Assembly (NCBI RefSeq): GCF_009674775.1
Contig: NZ_WKKE01000006.1
Span: 124,001-188,000, forward strand
DNA: 64,000 nucleotides
Direction: 5' to 3'
Origin: Flavobacterium sp. LC2016-23
GTDB lineage: Bacteria; Bacteroidota; Bacteroidia; Flavobacteriales; Flavobacteriaceae
Below the pieces are notes generated by a model. That model was not told where the DNA came from. It saw nothing but the letters and a program-made list of their open reading frames with translations, and made no database searches. This document shows, piece by piece, positions 44,043-52,820 of this stretch (its first letter is position 1; each line of letters starts with the position of its first letter). The translations under genes were made by a program, and so were the position numbers.

Positions 44043-45307
44043 TATACTATTGGAAAAAAAAGATTAAAGGTGGTTCCATGGTTCAATTCACTTTCAACAG
44101 TAATATTTCCCGAATGGTTTTCCATTATTTTTTTACAAATCGCCAGACCAATACCATTACCGGAATATTCGGTTTTAGCATGAAGGCGCTGAAATATAGT
44201 AAAAATTTTTATAAGATGGTTTTGTTCCATTCCAATGCCGTTGTCTTTGATTTGAATTTTTACAAATTTAGTGGATTGATTTGGTATTTCGGATTTAAAA
44301 TTTTCTATTTGTGAAATTTGAATAACCGGATGGACTTCTTTTTTGCTGTATTTAATGGCATTTGAAATAAGATTAGAAAAAAGCTGGCGCATCTGTACTC
44401 TTGAGGCCCTGATCAAAGGGAGTTTTCCCACTTCAATAGAGGCATTCCTGTCGCTGATTATTACTTCTAAATCATCTTTAACTTCAGTAATTATTTCTGC
44501 CAGATTTATTTCCAGACGTTCTTCCTGTGCTGTGTGGGAAGAATAGCGTACCAGATCATCTACAAGCGAATTCAGACGCAATGCGGATAATTTCATTACA
44601 TTCATGGATTTAGCATCCATTTCTGAAAGATAACTCCCGTCAATTTTGGTATTGTGCATAACGATTTTTCGAAGCGGCTCTTTAAGATCATGTGAAATTA
44701 CATGAATAAATTCTTCGAGATTGCTGTTAATCCTGTTCAATTCAAGAATTTTTCCCTCCAGTTCTTTCTGATGCTCTATTAATGCCTTTTCATGCTTTTT
44801 CTTTTCGGTTAAATCTGTAATCACAATTCCAATTCCCTGTACTGATGGTTCAAGATCTGTTAAGGCAATATAAGCCGGAAAAATAGTCTTCTCATTTTCG
44901 GTTTTAAACACAATTTCGTGTGTGGTAACACCATATTTCAGGGCTTCTATTAATGGGGTAAAGTTTTCCGGATTATCGAAATATTCGTACAGATAGTTTC
45001 CAATTATTTTTTCAGATGGCAGGTTTACAAGCTTTGCAAAGTAATCATTGCAGTATAAAATAAGTCCGTTTTTGGAAATACTTAGTGCGCCCTGTCCAAA
45101 TTTCTCTATTAAAAGTCTGAAAGTGTAATCGGCGGTCTCGAGCGAATAAAGCTGGGGAATTCCATTGGTATTGACTACTAATGCATCAACGTCTCCTTGT
45201 TTTATGGCATCGACAATGCCATTGGCTTCATAAAGTTGTTCCTTCAATGAAGCTATTTCTTCCAATAAGGATTCTATATTTTTATTGTTATATTCCAAAT
45301 TATTCAC
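44042..45307 (-). CDS. PAS-domain sensor histidine kinase of the Kai cluster
   Basis: The 421-aa soluble kinase has an N-terminal coiled coil with the motif GIVDAIKQGDVDALVV, a PAS domain (about 60-165, ISKNGLILYCNDYFAKLVNL), a linking coiled coil, HisKA with His206 (HVISHDLKEPLRK) and HATPase (KDNGIGMEQNH, GNGIGLAICKK). No membrane segment. It starts with GTG at 45307, inside the last codons of the second kaiB gene (8-base overlap), which ties its expression to KaiB. The motif before the PAS domain is shared with kinases that sit beside KaiB/KaiC genes. Confidence 0.9.
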   Translation of the reverse strand: MNNLEYNNKNIESLLEEIASLKEQLYEANGIVDAIKQGDVDALVVNTNGIPQLYSLETADYTFRLLIEKFGQGALSISKNGLILYCNDYFAKLVNLPSEKIIGNYLYEYFDNPENFTPLIEALKYGVTTHEIVFKTENEKTIFPAYIALTDLEPSVQGIGIVITDLTEKKKHEKALIEHQKELEGKILELNRINSNLEEFIHVISHDLKEPLRKIVMHNTKIDGSYLSEMDAKSMNVMKLSALRLNSLVDDLVRYSSHTAQEERLEINLAEIITEVKDDLEVIISDRNASIEVGKLPLIRASRVQMRQLFSNLISNAIKYSKKEVHPVIQISQIENFKSEIPNQSTKFVKIQIKDNGIGMEQNHLIKIFTIFQRLHAKTEYSGNGIGLAICKKIMENHSGNITVESELNHGTTFNLFFPIV

Positions 45308-45599
45308 TGATATTTAGTATCCGTAACACCTTTTGTTTATCTGATAAATCTCCCAGTATAATTCTTTTTGGTGCAGGATCTGTTTTTATTAATGTGGGCA
45401 CCGCTACAATCTGATAAATTAAAGCCTGTTCTGTGTCACGGGTGATGTCTATAATTTCCAGTTCGTAATTATTTGCCAGATACCTGTCACAGATTTTGCG
45501 CAGGTTTTCTATGGCATGTCCCGATTTTAGAGACATGCCCGAGACAAAAAGCATAAATTTATGTTTGCTTATATTTGTGCCGCCGGCGGAATCATCCAT
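45300..45599 (-). CDS. kaiB: Second, divergent KaiB-like protein
   Basis: The 99-aa protein has the KaiB thioredoxin-like fold: KFMLFVSGMSLKSGHAIENL, ELEIIDI, IVAVPTLIKTDPAPKRIILG and DLSDKQKVLRIL. Compared with the first copy it has a 12-residue extension at the start and differs in the central loop (TRDTEQALIYQI in place of [12 protein letters not shown]). Its ATG overlaps the stop of the first copy (TAATG). It may bind KaiC differently or act as a competitor. Confidence 0.88.
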   Translation of the reverse strand: MDDSAGGTNISKHKFMLFVSGMSLKSGHAIENLRKICDRYLANNYELEIIDITRDTEQALIYQIVAVPTLIKTDPAPKRIILGDLSDKQKVLRILNISE

Positions 45600-45895
45600 T
45601 AGTGAGAGATTACAGGTTTGATATTAAGTCCGACAAGTACTCTTTCCTCGTTAGAAAGATCTCCTATTATTTTACGGATGGGTTCCGGAAATTTTCTAAC
45701 TAACGTGGGTACTGCTAAAATTTGATCACCTTCTGCCAGTTGCGGACTTTTAAGTAAATCAATAATTTCAATACTATATTTACCTGCCAGATGTTCTTCG
45801 GCATATTTTTTTATGTTTTCGAGTGCTGTTATTGACTTAGGCGTTTGTCCCGCTATATAAAGCAATAACTGCCATTCTGCGACTTCCTTTTTCAT
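45599..45895 (-). CDS. kaiB: KaiB
   Basis: The 98-aa protein matches canonical KaiB along its whole length: [40 protein letters not shown] and [19 protein letters not shown]. In cyanobacteria KaiB switches fold and binds the KaiC CI ring. It starts 7 bases after the KaiC stop and is followed by a second KaiB-like gene with a 1-base overlap. Confidence 0.93.
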   Translation of the reverse strand: MKKEVAEWQLLLYIAGQTPKSITALENIKKYAEEHLAGKYSIEIIDLLKSPQLAEGDQILAVPTLVRKFPEPIRKIIGDLSNEERVLVGLNIKPVISH

Positions 45896-45902
45896 ATGAT
45901 CT

Positions 45903-47576
45903 CTATTTTTTTTTAGAAGCCAGCTTTTTCTGTAATTCTTCTGTTGCTTTGAGAATACTTAATTCTTCTTCAGCAGATTCGAATTCATTTCTAAGCGCTT
46001 CTATATTAGCTTCAAGAACCTTTCGTTTCCGCGCAATCTCCCTGTCTTTGCGACTGATTTCGTTTTGAAGTTTAATATCCGACATCGTTTTTTTGATCTG
46101 ATGTGATTTTCGGGCTGTTCCGGTTAAGATTCCTTGTGGTCCGAATTCGACATCCAGTAATTCAATTCCGTTGTTTGAGATAATAAATTCACGAACCTGA
46201 TTGGAATGTCCCATTCCTCTCGATTTTACGATAAAAACACCACGGTTTCGTTCCCCAATTCCTTCCATATCACGCACTGTTATCCACGTATCTACTAATG
46301 ACGATACGGACTCTTCTGCGAGATCCGGTCTGAAATTGTCATTTTGTTTATTCAGAGAAGTAAAAAGAGCCGTGATATTATTGGCTTTCAGCATGTCTAT
46401 TAATCGTACCAGCATGGAGCGGACTTCATGTTCACTGCCCACCGTAATCAGATTGCTGATCGGGTCGATAATGATGGTCGTGGGTTTAAAATCTTTAATT
46501 AATTTTCTTAGGGTAAGCAAATGCAGTTCAAGACCATTGAGTGACGGACGTGAAGAATGTATCTGCAAAGTACCATTCTTAATATATTTTTCCAGATTAA
46601 CATTTATCGATTTCATATTCCGAACCAATTGCTGTGGTGATTCCTCAAATGCAAAGTAGAGTGTTTTCTCCTTTTTTTCGCATTGTTCTGCTGCAAAATA
46701 GCATGCAATGGTTGTTTTGGCGGTACCTGCTGTTCCGGAAACTAATATGTTGCTGCCACGGAAAAAACCTCCTCCCTCAAACATGGTGTTCAATCCCGGT
46801 ACTCCGGTGGAAACTATTTCTGACGAAACTTCGTTATCGAGTTTTAAGGAGGTAATGGGCAGTACCGAAATTCCATCTTCGTCAATAAGAAACGGATATT
46901 CATTAGTACCATGCGTAGAACCTCTGTATTTTACAATTCGAAGTCTTCGCGTGGAAACCTGTTCGATAACACGGTGATCCAAAACGATCACACAATCTGA
47001 AACATATTCTTCCAGCCCCTGTCGTGTGAGGGTTGCTTCACCACGTTCTCCGGTAATAATGGCTGTTACGCCTTTCGTTTTAAGCCAATGAAACAGTCTT
47101 CGCAATTCAGCTCTCAGGATCGCCTGATTGTCCAGGCCTGAAAATAAGGACTCAATAGTATCCAAAACAACACGGGTCGCTTTTATCGAATCGATGGCAT
47201 GTCCTAATCGGATGAATAAACCGTCAAGATCGTATTCACCTGCTTCTTCGATTTCAGATCTTTCGACTCTTACATAATCTACTATAAGTTTCTTGTCTGC
47301 TTTTAACTTTTCAAGGTCAAACCCCAATGATTTAACATTGAGGGTGAGGTCGTTCGAGGGTTCTTCAAAAGACATGAAAACGCCCGGTTCGTCATACAAT
47401 GTAATACCTTTTATCAGGAACTGCATCGATAACAATGTCTTCCCACAGCCGGCTCCGCCACAGATTAAGGTTGGTCGTCCTTTTGGAAAACCTCCCTCTG
47501 TAATTTCGTCCAGACCGTCAACTCCGGTTGGAGTTTTAGGAAATATAAAATGATTTGATTTTGATTCTTTTTGCAC
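45903..47576 (-). CDS. kaiC: KaiC-type double RecA ATPase
   Basis: The 557-aa protein has two KaiC/RAD55 domains. CI (about 15-245): Walker A GGAGCGKT at 40-47, catalytic Glu71-Glu72, Walker [14 protein letters not shown] (about 250-490): Walker A GTAGTAKT at 281-288, Glu311-Glu312, [11 protein letters not shown]. The phosphorylation segment in CII is [12 protein letters not shown], so Ser425 and Ser426 stand where cyanobacterial KaiC has Ser431 and Thr432. The tail (500-557) is a long coiled coil instead of the KaiA-binding tail of the clock protein, and no kaiA gene is present. Autokinase activity is likely; a daily rhythm cannot be inferred. Confidence 0.93.
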   Translation of the reverse strand: MQKESKSNHFIFPKTPTGVDGLDEITEGGFPKGRPTLICGGAGCGKTLLSMQFLIKGITLYDEPGVFMSFEEPSNDLTLNVKSLGFDLEKLKADKKLIVDYVRVERSEIEEAGEYDLDGLFIRLGHAIDSIKATRVVLDTIESLFSGLDNQAILRAELRRLFHWLKTKGVTAIITGERGEATLTRQGLEEYVSDCVIVLDHRVIEQVSTRRLRIVKYRGSTHGTNEYPFLIDEDGISVLPITSLKLDNEVSSEIVSTGVPGLNTMFEGGGFFRGSNILVSGTAGTAKTTIACYFAAEQCEKKEKTLYFAFEESPQQLVRNMKSINVNLEKYIKNGTLQIHSSRPSLNGLELHLLTLRKLIKDFKPTTIIIDPISNLITVGSEHEVRSMLVRLIDMLKANNITALFTSLNKQNDNFRPDLAEESVSSLVDTWITVRDMEGIGERNRGVFIVKSRGMGHSNQVREFIISNNGIELLDVEFGPQGILTGTARKSHQIKKTMSDIKLQNEISRKDREIARKRKVLEANIEALRNEFESAEEELSILKATEELQKKLASKKK

Positions 47577-47598
47577 GCTTTTAAATATTCTGTTTACC

Positions 47599-47626
47599 CA
47601 AATATACGTTTTCTTACAGAATTCAA
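47599..47626 (-). promoter_or_regulatory. Promoter of the Kai cluster
   Basis: On the minus strand TATATTTG (47599-47606) matches the TAnnTTTG -7 element; a TTG (47624-47626) lies 17 bases upstream as -33. The kaiC ATG is 23 bases from the -7 box, so the leader is short. Confidence 0.5.
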
Positions 47627-48034
47627 CATTAATATTTATTAAAGTTTTAACAGCTGTTTAGATAAATTCTCAGCTTAAATGAAGGTAAAAAGAGGAAAAA
47701 ATAATGGGATACAATTCATACAAAAAACGAAAAAAACAGTTAGATATCGGATTGGTTTTGAATCTTAATTGAACAGATTGAAGGCTTTTTCGTTTTATTT
47801 TAGCATTTACATTCGCAAATGTAAACCGGGACTAAAATTTCATTTTATGACTCAAATCATAAAAACTGAAATAATGAAATTAACGAGCAGTGAAGTGTTA
47901 TTTTAGATCATTTCTGCTTTTAGTAATAACTTATAAATGAATTTATTAGAAATTATAAAGATTTCTTAAAGTATTTTGTAGCTTTTTTCTCCTGTTGTAA
48001 ATTAGTAAAACAATAATTTTAAAACACACAAGCC
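47627..48034. other. Intergenic region, no gene seen
   Basis: About 400 AT-rich bases between the divergent kaiC and PepSY-like genes. It must hold promoters for both, but beyond the -7 box at 47599 I find no clear operator, repeat or small gene. Confidence 0.4.
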
Positions 48035-48469
48035 ATGAAAACGAGAATCACATTTGCTGTATTATTGCTGGGTTTTGCAATATCGGCCAACGCACAGAAG
48101 AAAATCGCAGTGACAGAGCTGCCACAGCCGGCTCAGGATTTTCTGAAAAAACATTTTAGCTACACCACTGTACACGTCGCGAAAAAAGACGCAGAACATG
48201 GTGAAAAAGGATACGAGGTTAAGCTGAAAGACGGAACAGAAGTAGAGTTCTGGAAAGACGGTTCCTACCGTGAGGTCGATGGTGGTGACCAACCTATTCC
48301 GACTGCCTTTATTCCCGATGCTGTCAAAGATTATGTGGCTAAAAACTATCCAAACGAAAAAATCACCCACATTGATTACGGACACAAAGACCTTGATGTA
48401 GATTTAACCCACAAAATTGACCTTGAATTTACTAAAGAAGGAAAATTGATAAAAGGGAAGAAAGATTGA
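48035..48469 (+). CDS. Exported PepSY-like protein
   Basis: The 144-aa protein has a signal peptide (ITFAVLLLGFAISANAQ) and two PepSY-like (BLIP-type) repeats: ELPQPAQDFLKKHFSYTTVH with KDGTEVEFWKDGSYREVDGG, then IPDAVKDYVAKNYPNEKITH with HKIDLEFTKEGKL. These small periplasmic proteins are common in Bacteroidota, with unknown roles. The transcript runs into the heptanucleotide array before its terminator. Confidence 0.85.
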   Translation: MKTRITFAVLLLGFAISANAQKKIAVTELPQPAQDFLKKHFSYTTVHVAKKDAEHGEKGYEVKLKDGTEVEFWKDGSYREVDGGDQPIPTAFIPDAVKDYVAKNYPNEKITHIDYGHKDLDVDLTHKIDLEFTKEGKLIKGKKD

Positions 48470-48472
48470 TTT

Positions 48473-48659
48473 GTAAAGAGTGGAGAGTAAAGAGTAAAGA
48501 GTAAAGAGTAAAGAGTAAAGAGTAAAGAGTAAAGAGTAAAGAGTAAAGAGTAAAGAGTAAAGAGTGAAGAGTAAAGAGTGAAGAGTGAAGAGTGAAGAGT
48601 AAAGAGTGAAGAGTAAAGAGTAAAGAGTAAAGAGTGAAGAGTAAAGAGTGAAGAGTAAA
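48473..48659 (+). repeat. Tandem array of the heptamer GAGTAAA/GAGTGAA
   Basis: About 26 consecutive 7-base units, mostly GAGTAAA, with several GAGTGAA variants grouped in the second half and one irregular unit near the start. The array begins 3 bases after the PepSY-like stop and ends just before a terminator, so it is in the 3' UTR. A unit of seven can change length by slippage without touching a reading frame. Confidence 0.95.
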
Positions 48660-48691
48660 AAGGAAATAGGGGATACTATTTCCTTTTTTTT
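48657..48691 (+). terminator. Rho-independent terminator
   Basis: AAAAGGAAATAG / CTATTTCCTTTT stem, 6-base loop and eight T, directly after the heptamer array. Confidence 0.85.
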
Positions 48692-48995
48692 ATCGTTACT
48701 ATTAAAGAAATTCCGGTTATCATTTTGAGTACTTTTCAAAATAAAAAACAAAGATGTACTACTTTAAAGCATCTGTATTTGTTGGGAATTTGGGCTGCCG
48801 GATACACACAAAACCTGTATAAACATTGTACAAGTGTGTAAACTTTATACACCATGAATTCTGTTGAATTATCCTAAAACCCTCAGAACGTATTTTATAG
48901 CATAATGGCACACGCATTGTTAATTGTGTAAATGTGAATTCCTGTTTACGGGAAAATTTTAAAAGCCATACGATACAAATCAACAGAAGTACAAT

Positions 48996-50462
48996 ATGAA
49001 AAGTGAAACAATTATTTCAGACCAATTTTATACTACAAACGACAATACAAACATTAACGGACATTCTATAAGCAGCTCCATTTTTCGTATTAACAGTCCA
49101 ACAGCAGTAACAAGCAAAACCAAAGAAAAAACGTCAAGCCCATTGGGATTAATAGTACTGATAAGTACTTTTGCCCTAATGCTGACAGGAGCATATATGG
49201 TGTATCAGTTCCAGCCTGACTTTGATCAGTTTCACATCGAAAGAATCAATTCTTCCTGGGGATTTCCTTTCCTGATTTTAGCCATTGCTTTGTTCGTTTT
49301 TCAAAGCGGTGTGTTTGTCTATAATTTATTCCTTTATTTGCGTTACAAACCAATTGAATCGGTTACCGATGATTTGCTGCCAACCTGTACGGTGATAGTG
49401 CCGGCTTACAATGAAGGTAAACTGGTTTGGGATACTTTATTAAGTCTCGCAGAGAGTGACTTTCCGGAACAAAAATTACAGATTCTTGCCATTGATGATG
49501 GAAGTAAAGACGATACCTGGTACTGGATGCAGCAGGCCAAAATAAAATTAGGCGATCGTCTGACTATTTTCCAACAACCTGAAAATGGTGGTAAACGTCA
49601 CGCCCTTTACCGTGGATTTGAACTGGGTACCGGAGAAATTTTTGTAACCGTAGATAGTGATTCGATTGTAAAAAAGGATACTTTGAGAAATCTGGTGAGC
49701 CCTTTCGTCGTAAACGAAAAATGTGGTGCAGTGGCAGGAAATGTTCAGATATTGAACAATAAAAAAGCATTACTTCCTAAAATGTTAAACGTAAGTTTTG
49801 TAATGAGTTTTGAATTCATGCGCTCTGCCGAAAGTAGGTTAGGATCTGTACTTTGTACGCCGGGAGCGGCAGCAGCCTACCGCAGGGATGCCGTACTAAA
49901 CTGTCTTCCGGAGTGGATCAACCAAACGTTTATGGGACAGCCTTCTGATATCGGAGAAGATCGTGCCATGACCAATATGATCCTGAAACAGGGACTTCAT
50001 GTGTTATTCCAGAAAAACGCCTATGTACTGACCAATGTTCCGGAAGAATACACAGGCTTATACAAAATGTTTATCAGATGGAGCAGAAGTAATGTTCGTG
50101 AGAACCTGATGATGGCACAATATGTTTTTAAAGATTTTAGAAAAGAATCTAAGTTTGGGGCAAGACTTTTGTTTATCAACCAGTCTTTAAAAATCATTTT
50201 AGCGTATCCGTTCCTGATCTTCATGTTGATTTTTATAGCGACACATCCGTTATTATTTTTAAGTTCAACCTTACTGGGTATTCTGATTGTTTCTACTTTT
50301 CCGGTTATTTTCTATGCCAAAAGGTACAATCTGGCAGAGTCATTCTGGGCCTATTCCTACAGCATCTTTTACACGTTCAGTTTATTTTGGATTACTCCGT
50401 ATGCCATTGTAACGGCTAATAAAAGAGGCTGGTTAACCCGCGGATTATCCGATAAAAAATAA
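48996..50462 (+). CDS. Membrane glycosyltransferase family 2
   Basis: The 488-aa processive-type transferase has two N-terminal membrane helices (about 50-70 and 87-110), the GT2 core (TVIVPAYNEGKLVWDTLLSL; DDGSKDDTW; DxD as TVDSDS; GEDRAMT; RWSRSNVREN in place of QxxRW) and three or four C-terminal helices. It resembles poly-N-acetylglucosamine and hyaluronan-type synthases, so it probably makes an extracellular polysaccharide. No synthase partner genes are adjacent. Confidence 0.88.
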   Translation: MKSETIISDQFYTTNDNTNINGHSISSSIFRINSPTAVTSKTKEKTSSPLGLIVLISTFALMLTGAYMVYQFQPDFDQFHIERINSSWGFPFLILAIALFVFQSGVFVYNLFLYLRYKPIESVTDDLLPTCTVIVPAYNEGKLVWDTLLSLAESDFPEQKLQILAIDDGSKDDTWYWMQQAKIKLGDRLTIFQQPENGGKRHALYRGFELGTGEIFVTVDSDSIVKKDTLRNLVSPFVVNEKCGAVAGNVQILNNKKALLPKMLNVSFVMSFEFMRSAESRLGSVLCTPGAAAAYRRDAVLNCLPEWINQTFMGQPSDIGEDRAMTNMILKQGLHVLFQKNAYVLTNVPEEYTGLYKMFIRWSRSNVRENLMMAQYVFKDFRKESKFGARLLFINQSLKIILAYPFLIFMLIFIATHPLLFLSSTLLGILIVSTFPVIFYAKRYNLAESFWAYSYSIFYTFSLFWITPYAIVTANKRGWLTRGLSDKK

Positions 50463-50499
50463 AAATTGTAATACTGACTAAATCGAAATTAATTTGTTT

Positions 50500-50537
50500 T
50501 AAAAAGCTTCTGTTCCGAGTGAATAGGAGCTTTTTTG
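50500..50537 (+). terminator. Probable terminator
   Basis: AAAAAGCT..TTC / TGAA..AGCTTTTTT imperfect hairpin with a T-run, 38 bases after the glycosyltransferase stop. The rest of 50538-50846 is AT-rich without a gene. Confidence 0.5.
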
Positions 50538-50846
50538 TTTTTTGCAATATGGTATTTTTCGACTATTAAGAATTGCATGTAAGTTGCTATAGTGGATGGC
50601 ATTTAACTGAGCCAGTCGTTTTTCAGCAAGTAATAAAGATGATTTTTTAATTATTAGATTGAAATCAATAAGTATATAAATATGAAAATCAATCTGTTGT
50701 ATTTAGTAAAAATTTTATATAAAAAATAAAAACATATTTCTTAATCCTTATTTTGAAATATTCTAAATAAGACCTAACTTTCGCCCTTGAAATCCCACAG
50801 TGGAAAGTTCGTTAAACAGATTAGGAACTCGTTGATTGTATACATT

Positions 50847-52328
50847 ATGAAAAAAATACTCTTTACTGCACTGCTTGCAGCAACACTACAGCTTAACGCT
50901 CAGGAAAATAAACTTTTAGACCAGAATTTCTGGAAAGCCGCTCCGGATTTAGCCACTTTAAAATCGGAAATAGAAAAAGGAAATAATCCTGCAGAATTAA
51001 ACGCAAATGCCTTTGATCCGGTTGTTTTGGCCATTAATAACAGTGCACCAATTGAGGATATCAAATATTTACTGACACTTCCGGGGAACGAAATAACAAA
51101 GCTGACGCACGACAATCGTATCTACCTGCATTGGGCGGCTTACAAAGGAAATACAGAATTAGTAGAATATCTTATTGCTAAAGGTTCCGATGTTAATTTC
51201 GAAGACAGTCATGGTACTACACCGCTTGTATTTGCTGCCGGTACCGGAACAACAACTCCCGCAACATTTGAAGCCTTTTTTAAAGCAGGAGTTGATCCGA
51301 AAAAGAAATACGATGACGGAGTCAATTTATTATTGCTTGCTATTCCTTCTGATAAAGACCTTTCCATTTCGAATTATTTGGTATCGAAAGGATTATCGCT
51401 AAAAGATGTCGATAAGAATGGGCATACCGCATTTGATTATGCCGCAAAATCCGGAAATATTGAATTATTAAAAACTCTGGCAGGAAAAGGAGTGAAGTAT
51501 ACGGATTATGCCCTAATAACAGCTGCTCAGGGAATGCGCAGAAGTGCAAACCCAATCGAAGAATTTAAATATTTAGTAGAGGATCTTAAACTTAAACCCA
51601 CAGCCACCTCTTCAAATGGCCAGACGGTGATTCACATTCTGGCACGAAAAGAAAAACAGTCTGAAATTGTAAAGTATTTTATAGATAAAGGAGTAGATAT
51701 TAATCAGGCTGATAAAGAAGGAAACACCCCTTTAATTATTGCTTCAGAAGGAAAAGACATTGAACTGATACAAACTTTGCTGGTAAAAGTAAAAAATATC
51801 AATACTGTAAATACTAAAGGAGAATCGGCATTAACTGCAGCAGTAAAAAGAAGTACTTCAGAAGTTGTGGCATTACTTTTAAGCAAAGGAGCAGATATCA
51901 ATGTTACCGACACTGCAGGAAACAATCTCGCCTATTATCTGATTGAATCGTACAGAGGTTCAAAAGGCGGAGCACAAAAAGATGATTTCGATGAGAAACT
52001 GAACTTATTAAAGAGTAAAGGGATTAACTTTGCAGCGCAGCAAAAAGACGGAAGTACCTTATATTATACTGCTGCAGCTAAAAATAATATCGCCTTGTTG
52101 AAAAAACTCGACGGACTGAATATAGATGTGAATGCCAAAAACAAAGAAGGATTAACGGCATTACACAAAGCAGCGATGATTGCAAAAGACGATACGATTT
52201 TGAAGTATCTGTTGTCAATCGGAGCTAAAAAAGACATTAAAACCGAATTCGATGAAACGGCTTACAGTCTGGCACAAGAAAACGAATTATTGAAAAAGAA
52301 TAATATATCTGTTGATTTTTTAAAATAA
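50847..52328 (+). CDS. Exported ankyrin-repeat protein
   Basis: I take the Met at 50847, because KKILFTALLAATLQLNAQ is a good signal peptide and the 20 codons before it are not. The 493-aa protein consists of about a dozen ankyrin repeats (for example HWAAYKGNTELVEYLIAKGS, GNTPLIIASEGKDIELIQTL and TALHKAAMIAKDDTILKYLL). It is the first gene of the flavin operon, with 7 bases to the DUF2271 gene. A periplasmic scaffold for the electron-transfer proteins is a reasonable inference. Confidence 0.85.
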   Translation: MKKILFTALLAATLQLNAQENKLLDQNFWKAAPDLATLKSEIEKGNNPAELNANAFDPVVLAINNSAPIEDIKYLLTLPGNEITKLTHDNRIYLHWAAYKGNTELVEYLIAKGSDVNFEDSHGTTPLVFAAGTGTTTPATFEAFFKAGVDPKKKYDDGVNLLLLAIPSDKDLSISNYLVSKGLSLKDVDKNGHTAFDYAAKSGNIELLKTLAGKGVKYTDYALITAAQGMRRSANPIEEFKYLVEDLKLKPTATSSNGQTVIHILARKEKQSEIVKYFIDKGVDINQADKEGNTPLIIASEGKDIELIQTLLVKVKNINTVNTKGESALTAAVKRSTSEVVALLLSKGADINVTDTAGNNLAYYLIESYRGSKGGAQKDDFDEKLNLLKSKGINFAAQQKDGSTLYYTAAAKNNIALLKKLDGLNIDVNAKNKEGLTALHKAAMIAKDDTILKYLLSIGAKKDIKTEFDETAYSLAQENELLKKNNISVDFLK

Positions 52329-52335
52329 ATACCAA

Positions 52336-52815
52336 ATGAAATCATTATCTAAAATCTGTCTGATGGCAGTAATTGCAGGCCTTTTCTCATTTCAGGCTTC
52401 AGCACAAACCACGAAATACAAATGCCTTTTGCAAATGGCGAATTATGTTGGGGAAGGTGCTTATGTGGCAGTATCTCTTATTGATGCTAAAGGAGAATAT
52501 GAAAAAACCCTGTATGTAATGGGCGACGATAAAAAGTGGTATAAAAGTTTGAAGGAATGGAATAAATTCAATACTAAAAAACCGGATGTAAGTGCTAAAA
52601 CAGGAGCTTCGGTTACGGGTGGAGACCGCAGCGTAACGGTATTCGAGATCGAAAACTCAAAAATTAATAAAGGCTATAAAATACGTTTTGAAACTGCTGT
52701 TGAAGATCAGAAATATTATGTAGGAGATGCCGAAATACCTTTGACAACAGCCGGCATTACCGAAAAAGCAGAAGGAAAAGGGTACATACGATATGTAAAA
52801 CTTAGCAATATATAA
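52336..52815 (+). CDS. Exported DUF2271 protein with candidate flavinylation site
   Basis: The 159-aa protein has a signal peptide (MAVIAGLFSFQASAQ) and a DUF2271 domain (KYKCLLQMANYVGEGAYVAV; MGDDKKWYKSLKEWNKF). The segment KTGASVTGG at 88-96 contains Thr-Gly-Ala-Ser, matching the [ST]GA[ST] core that ApbE modifies with FMN. The ApbE gene lies two genes downstream in the same operon and a flavin reductase lies between. The protein is therefore a likely FMN-bearing periplasmic electron carrier. Modification itself is inferred. Confidence 0.82.
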   Translation: MKSLSKICLMAVIAGLFSFQASAQTTKYKCLLQMANYVGEGAYVAVSLIDAKGEYEKTLYVMGDDKKWYKSLKEWNKFNTKKPDVSAKTGASVTGGDRSVTVFEIENSKINKGYKIRFETAVEDQKYYVGDAEIPLTTAGITEKAEGKGYIRYVKLSNI

Positions 52816-52820
52816 GGCAT

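Noticed and set aside
48404-48751. 115-codon minus-strand frame with a repeated LFTLYSL heptad
   Set aside because: It is the antisense of the heptanucleotide array. The repeat unit keeps all frames open, and there is no signal, start context or non-repeat domain to support translation.
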